DNA from: an uncultured Clostridia bacterium
GTDB taxonomy: Bacteria; Bacillota; Clostridia; Oscillospirales; Ruminococcaceae
Length of the DNA: 8,546 nucleotides
NCBI GenBank assembly: GCA_946535685.1
Contig: CAMNDR010000023.1
Location: 1 to 8,546, forward strand
Direction of reading: 5' to 3'
A program made the position numbers and the translations under genes. Of the stretch, positions 6,092-8,546 are shown piece after piece. The stretch's first letter is position 1. Each line of letters starts with the position of its first letter. The notes below the pieces were generated by a model that was not told where the DNA came from, ran no database searches, and saw only the letters and a list, made by a program, of their open reading frames with translations.

Positions 6092-6115
6092 AAAAAAGCC
6101 CTGAAGGAGCAACAC

Positions 6116-8152
6116 ATGACAAGACTTTTCCTATCCATCCAGAAGCTCAAAGGCGTCGGTGCAAAGCGTGCTGCCGTCTATGCAAAGGTCGGCATCACAA
6201 CGCCGTATGAGCTGCTGTATTATCTGCCGCGGGATTACCGGGATTACCGGGAGCCTGTGCCGGTCGCTGAGACGCTGCCGGATCAGCAGGCAGTCATCCG
6301 GGTGACGATCACGGCGAAAAAGCGCCCGATCTATGCACGGGGCGGCCTGCAGATCTTTGCACTCGAAGCTGTGGACGATGAGGGCACGCCCATCGGCATC
6401 CGCATTTTCAACAATGTCTACAGCTACCAGGCACTGCAGGTCGGCAAGACCTACACCATGTACGGCAAGATCACAGGCGGTGCCCAGAAGGAGATCCATG
6501 CTCCGCTCGTACACCGGGAGGAGGACAATCCCCTCGAAGCCGTCTATCCACAGACGACGGGTCTGACAAGCGCAATGGTGCGCACGAATATCCGGGAAGC
6601 GCTGCAGATGATGGACGAGCAGCCCTTTGAGACGCTCCCGCAGGAGATGCGGGAACGCTATTGTCTGGAACCGCTGCCCAAGGCGATGCACGGCATCCAT
6701 ACGCCCGAAACGATGGAGGAAGCCGGATCCGCCCGGCACCGGCTGGCATTTGAGGAAATGCTGCGCCTGCAGCTCGGACTCCGTCTGCTGCGGCAGAGAT
6801 CCCAGCGGGTGACGGACTATCCGATCGACCCGGAGATCAGCCTGCAGCCGTATTTCGACTCACTCCCCTTCTCGCCCACATCGGCGCAGATGCGTGCGAT
6901 CGAGGAGATCCGCGCCGATCTGTGCAGCGGCACGCCCATGAACCGCCTGCTGCAGGGCGATGTCGGCTCCGGCAAAACCGCCGTTGCGGCAGCAGCATGC
7001 TTCTGCACGGTGCAAAGCGGGATGCAGTGCGTCCTGATGGCACCGACGGAGATTCTTGCAGCACAGCATTACCAGACGCTGCAGCGCTTTCTGGAGCCGC
7101 TCGGCATCAGCGTGTGCCTTCTGACCGGCTCTCTGAAATTAAAGGAGAAAAAGGCGCTCTATGCGCAGATCGCAGACGGCTCGATGCAGGTCATCGTCGG
7201 TACACATGCGGTCTTTCAGAAGGCTGTCGAGTACCGGCGTCTTGCGCTCGTCATCACGGATGAGCAGCACCGCTTCGGCGTGGCACAGCGTGCCGCACTC
7301 GCAGAAAAGGGCGGCGTACCGCATAAGCTCGTCATGTCTGCGACCCCGATCCCCCGCACGCTGGCGCTGCTGGTGTACGGCGATCTGGATGTCTCCGTGC
7401 TCGATGTCCTGCCCGCAGGACGGCGGCCGGTGGAGACCTATGCCGTGACCGGAAAGCTCCGGCCGAGAGCGATGCATTTCCTGACCGGCGAGCTGCAGGC
7501 AGGACGGCAGGCATATATCGTCTGCCCGGCGATCGAGGAGGGCGAGACCGACCTCAAGGCCGTGACCGCCTATGCGGAGCAGATGCGCGGCACGCTGCTT
7601 GCCGGATGGCGCACGGATATTCTGCACGGACAGATGACACCGCAGGAAAAGGACGAAGCAATGCGGAAATTCCGGGATCATGAAACCGATGTCCTCATCT
7701 GCACGACGGTCGTGGAGGTCGGCGTGGACGTGCCGAATGCCACCGTCATGCTCATCGAGGATGCCGAGCGGTTCGGCCTGTCACAGCTTCACCAGCTCCG
7801 CGGGCGTGTCGGCCGCAGCGAGCACCAGAGCTACTGCATCCTTGTGACCGAACACGTCAGCGAGGAGAGCCGGGAACGCCTGCGGCTGCTGAGCAGCACG
7901 ACAGACGGCTTCAAGGTCGCAGAAGCGGATCTGGCACTGCGGGGACCGGGCGATTTCTTCGGGAGCATGCAGCATGGCCTGCCGCCGATGAAGCTCGCCG
8001 ACATCACAGACACCAGAATGCTCCATGAAGTTCAGGAGGCGGCAGATCTCCTGCTCTCGGATGACCCCGATCTGCAGAAGCCTGAGCATCATGCGCTGTA
8101 TACGGACATTGTGCGTCTCTTTGCACAGTATGGAGAAAACGGTCTGAATTAG
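6116..8152 (+). CDS. recG: ATP-dependent DNA helicase RecG
   Basis: RecG is a monomeric superfamily 2 translocase that remodels stalled replication forks and branch-migrates Holliday junctions and D-loops. ATG 6116 has AAGGAG (6104-6109) six bases upstream. The 678-residue length matches the family (about 680-690). The N-terminal part opens with a LKGVGAKRA helix-hairpin motif and YLPRDYRDYR, followed by the OB-fold wedge domain that splits the fork. Helicase motifs are all present: Walker A GDVGSGKT with K287, MAPTEILAAQH, the DEQH box at 382-385 (RecG-type DExH) followed by RFGVAQR, MSATPIPRTLAL, TDVLICTTVVEVGVDVPNA, and QLHQLRGRVGR (557 onward). The C-terminal LRGPGDFFGSMQHGLPPMKLADI (written here in part) is the RecG C-terminal signature. 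No defect is seen. It is separated from the LRR gene by about 107 bases of hairpins. No clear T-rich terminator was found after its TAG. Confidence 0.98.
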   Translation: MTRLFLSIQKLKGVGAKRAAVYAKVGITTPYELLYYLPRDYRDYREPVPVAETLPDQQAVIRVTITAKKRPIYARGGLQIFALEAVDDEGTPIGIRIFNNVYSYQALQVGKTYTMYGKITGGAQKEIHAPLVHREEDNPLEAVYPQTTGLTSAMVRTNIREALQMMDEQPFETLPQEMRERYCLEPLPKAMHGIHTPETMEEAGSARHRLAFEEMLRLQLGLRLLRQRSQRVTDYPIDPEISLQPYFDSLPFSPTSAQMRAIEEIRADLCSGTPMNRLLQGDVGSGKTAVAAAACFCTVQSGMQCVLMAPTEILAAQHYQTLQRFLEPLGISVCLLTGSLKLKEKKALYAQIADGSMQVIVGTHAVFQKAVEYRRLALVITDEQHRFGVAQRAALAEKGGVPHKLVMSATPIPRTLALLVYGDLDVSVLDVLPAGRRPVETYAVTGKLRPRAMHFLTGELQAGRQAYIVCPAIEEGETDLKAVTAYAEQMRGTLLAGWRTDILHGQMTPQEKDEAMRKFRDHETDVLICTTVVEVGVDVPNATVMLIEDAERFGLSQLHQLRGRVGRSEHQSYCILVTEHVSEESRERLRLLSSTTDGFKVAEADLALRGPGDFFGSMQHGLPPMKLADITDTRMLHEVQEAADLLLSDDPDLQKPEHHALYTDIVRLFAQYGENGLN

Positions 8153-8241
8153 TTAGGTTATTCATAAACATACTTATATTGTTGATAATAACAGCAGATA
8201 TTACAAATCAAAATTTTTTTGAAGAAAATTGAAAAAAGTGG
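8153..8241. other. AT-rich spacer between recG and the tRNA promoter
   Basis: The spacer holds no gene. It contains only a weak inverted repeat (GTTATT at 8157-8162 with AATAAC at 8187-8192) and no convincing recG terminator. The stretch from about 8210 to 8240 has A- and T-tracts just upstream of the -35 box, as expected of an UP element that binds the RNA polymerase alpha subunit at strong stable-RNA promoters. Confidence 0.5.
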
Positions 8242-8270
8242 TTGACAAACCGCCCGGAATGTGGTATACT
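8242..8270 (+). promoter_or_regulatory. Strong sigma-A promoter of the tRNA cluster
   Basis: A perfect TTGACA (8242-8247) and TATACT (8265-8270) are separated by exactly 17 bases, with TGG giving an extended -10. A/T tracts upstream resemble an UP element. Transcription would begin near 8277, leaving a leader of about 48 bases before tRNA-Val. It is near consensus, as expected for tRNA operons. Confidence 0.93.
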
Positions 8271-8324
8271 AAATAAGTCGCAAGGGTACCGAACGGAACA
8301 CCGAGCGAATGAATAAAAGGTGAT

Positions 8325-8400
8325 GGGAGCATAGCTCAGCTGGGAGAGCATCTGTCCTACAAACAGAGGGTCATAGGTTCGAGCCCTATTGTTCCCACCA
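8325..8400 (+). tRNA. tRNA-Val, anticodon UAC, with C at position 33
   Basis: A complete 76-base cloverleaf. Acceptor GGGAGCA pairs with TGTTCCC (one G-U). The D stem is GCTC/GAGC, the anticodon stem TCTGT/ACAGA, the T stem ATAGG/CCTAT with TTCGAGC loop, and an A73 discriminator and CCA are encoded. The anticodon TAC is at 8358-8360, reading valine GUA (and possibly other GUN) codons. The loop is CCTACAA, so position 33 (base 8357) is C where nearly all elongator tRNAs have U. The stem itself is fully paired. It is the first tRNA behind the promoter at 8242-8270. Confidence 0.95.
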
Positions 8401-8406
8401 TTTTTT

Positions 8407-8480
8407 GGCCCGGTAGTTCAGTTGGTTAGAACGCCGCCCTGTCACGGCGGAGGTCGTGAGTTCGAGTCTCATCCGGGTCG
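8407..8480 (+). tRNA. tRNA-Asp, anticodon GUC, CCA not encoded
   Basis: A complete cloverleaf. Acceptor GGCCCGG pairs with CCGGGTC (one G-U). The D stem is GTTC/GAAC, the anticodon stem CCGCC/GGCGG around CTGTCAC with GTC at 8441-8443, and the T stem GTGAG/CTCAT. G73 is the usual aspartate discriminator. The bases after G73 are TCA, so the CCA end must be added by tRNA nucleotidyltransferase, unlike tRNA-Val six bases upstream. Confidence 0.96.
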
Positions 8481-8485
8481 TCAAT

Positions 8486-8546
8486 GCTTCCGTAGCTCAG
8501 TTGGTAGAGCAGGGGACTGAAAATCCCCGTGTCATTGGTTCGATTC
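8486..8546 (+). tRNA. tRNA-Phe, anticodon GAA, 3' partial at window end
   Basis: The first 61 bases of the tRNA. Acceptor 5' strand is GCTTCCG, D stem GCTC/GAGC, anticodon stem GGGGA/TCCCC around CTGAAAA with GAA at 8519-8521, variable loop GTGTC, and T stem start ATTGG with TTCGATT. The 3' T-stem and acceptor strands lie beyond the window. It starts five bases after the tRNA-Asp body, and the cluster may continue downstream. Confidence 0.94.

Noticed and set aside
8157..8192. An intrinsic terminator after recG (GTTATT/AATAAC)
   Set aside because: The six-bp AT-only stem has a 24-base loop and no T-run directly after it, so it is too weak to call.

Overview
The window looks like a chromosomal segment of a Gram-positive, low-to-mid GC Clostridia bacterium. 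The best guess is the Ruminococcaceae/Oscillospirales. The reasons are the dnaK-dnaJ order, the Asp23-like/FakA pair, the near neighbourhood of fakA and recG (also seen in Bacillus), strong AGGAGG-type ribosome binding sites, and a leucine-rich-repeat protein built from modules that I recall as common in Ruminococcus. The genus call is an inference, not a search result. All protein genes lie on the + strand; nothing convincing is coded on the - strand.

Region by region. Bases 1-812 hold the 3' part of dnaK (Hsp70). A 137-base gap with three successive stem-loops follows, then complete dnaJ (950-2104), which ends in a textbook intrinsic terminator (2112-2144). A new transcription unit starts at an extended -10 promoter (2156-2184). 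It reads an Asp23/Gls24-family (YloU-like) gene (2260-2595) and fakA/yloV (2616-4271), the ATP-binding subunit of fatty acid kinase. A terminator-like hairpin separates fakA from a 547-residue BspA-type leucine-rich-repeat protein without a signal peptide (4365-6008). A gap of about 107 bases with three strong stem-loops leads to recG (6116-8152). After an AT-rich spacer, a near-consensus promoter (8242-8270) drives a tRNA cluster: Val(UAC), Asp(GUC) and Phe(GAA), the last cut by the window edge.

How the parts fit. DnaK and DnaJ form the Hsp70 chaperone pair. The second block resembles the Bacillus order yloU-yloV-sdaAB-sdaAA-recG, but the place of the serine dehydratase genes is taken here by the LRR gene, and the genes after recG are replaced by tRNAs. 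FakA would phosphorylate exogenous fatty acids bound to FakB partners encoded elsewhere. RecG remodels stalled replication forks.

Most of the window is core housekeeping sequence. The points most worth a second look are a tRNA-Val that carries C instead of the near-universal U33, the cytosolic LRR protein with an unrecognised C-terminal region lodged between fakA and recG, and the dense intergenic stem-loops placed just upstream of the ribosome binding sites of dnaJ, the LRR gene and recG.
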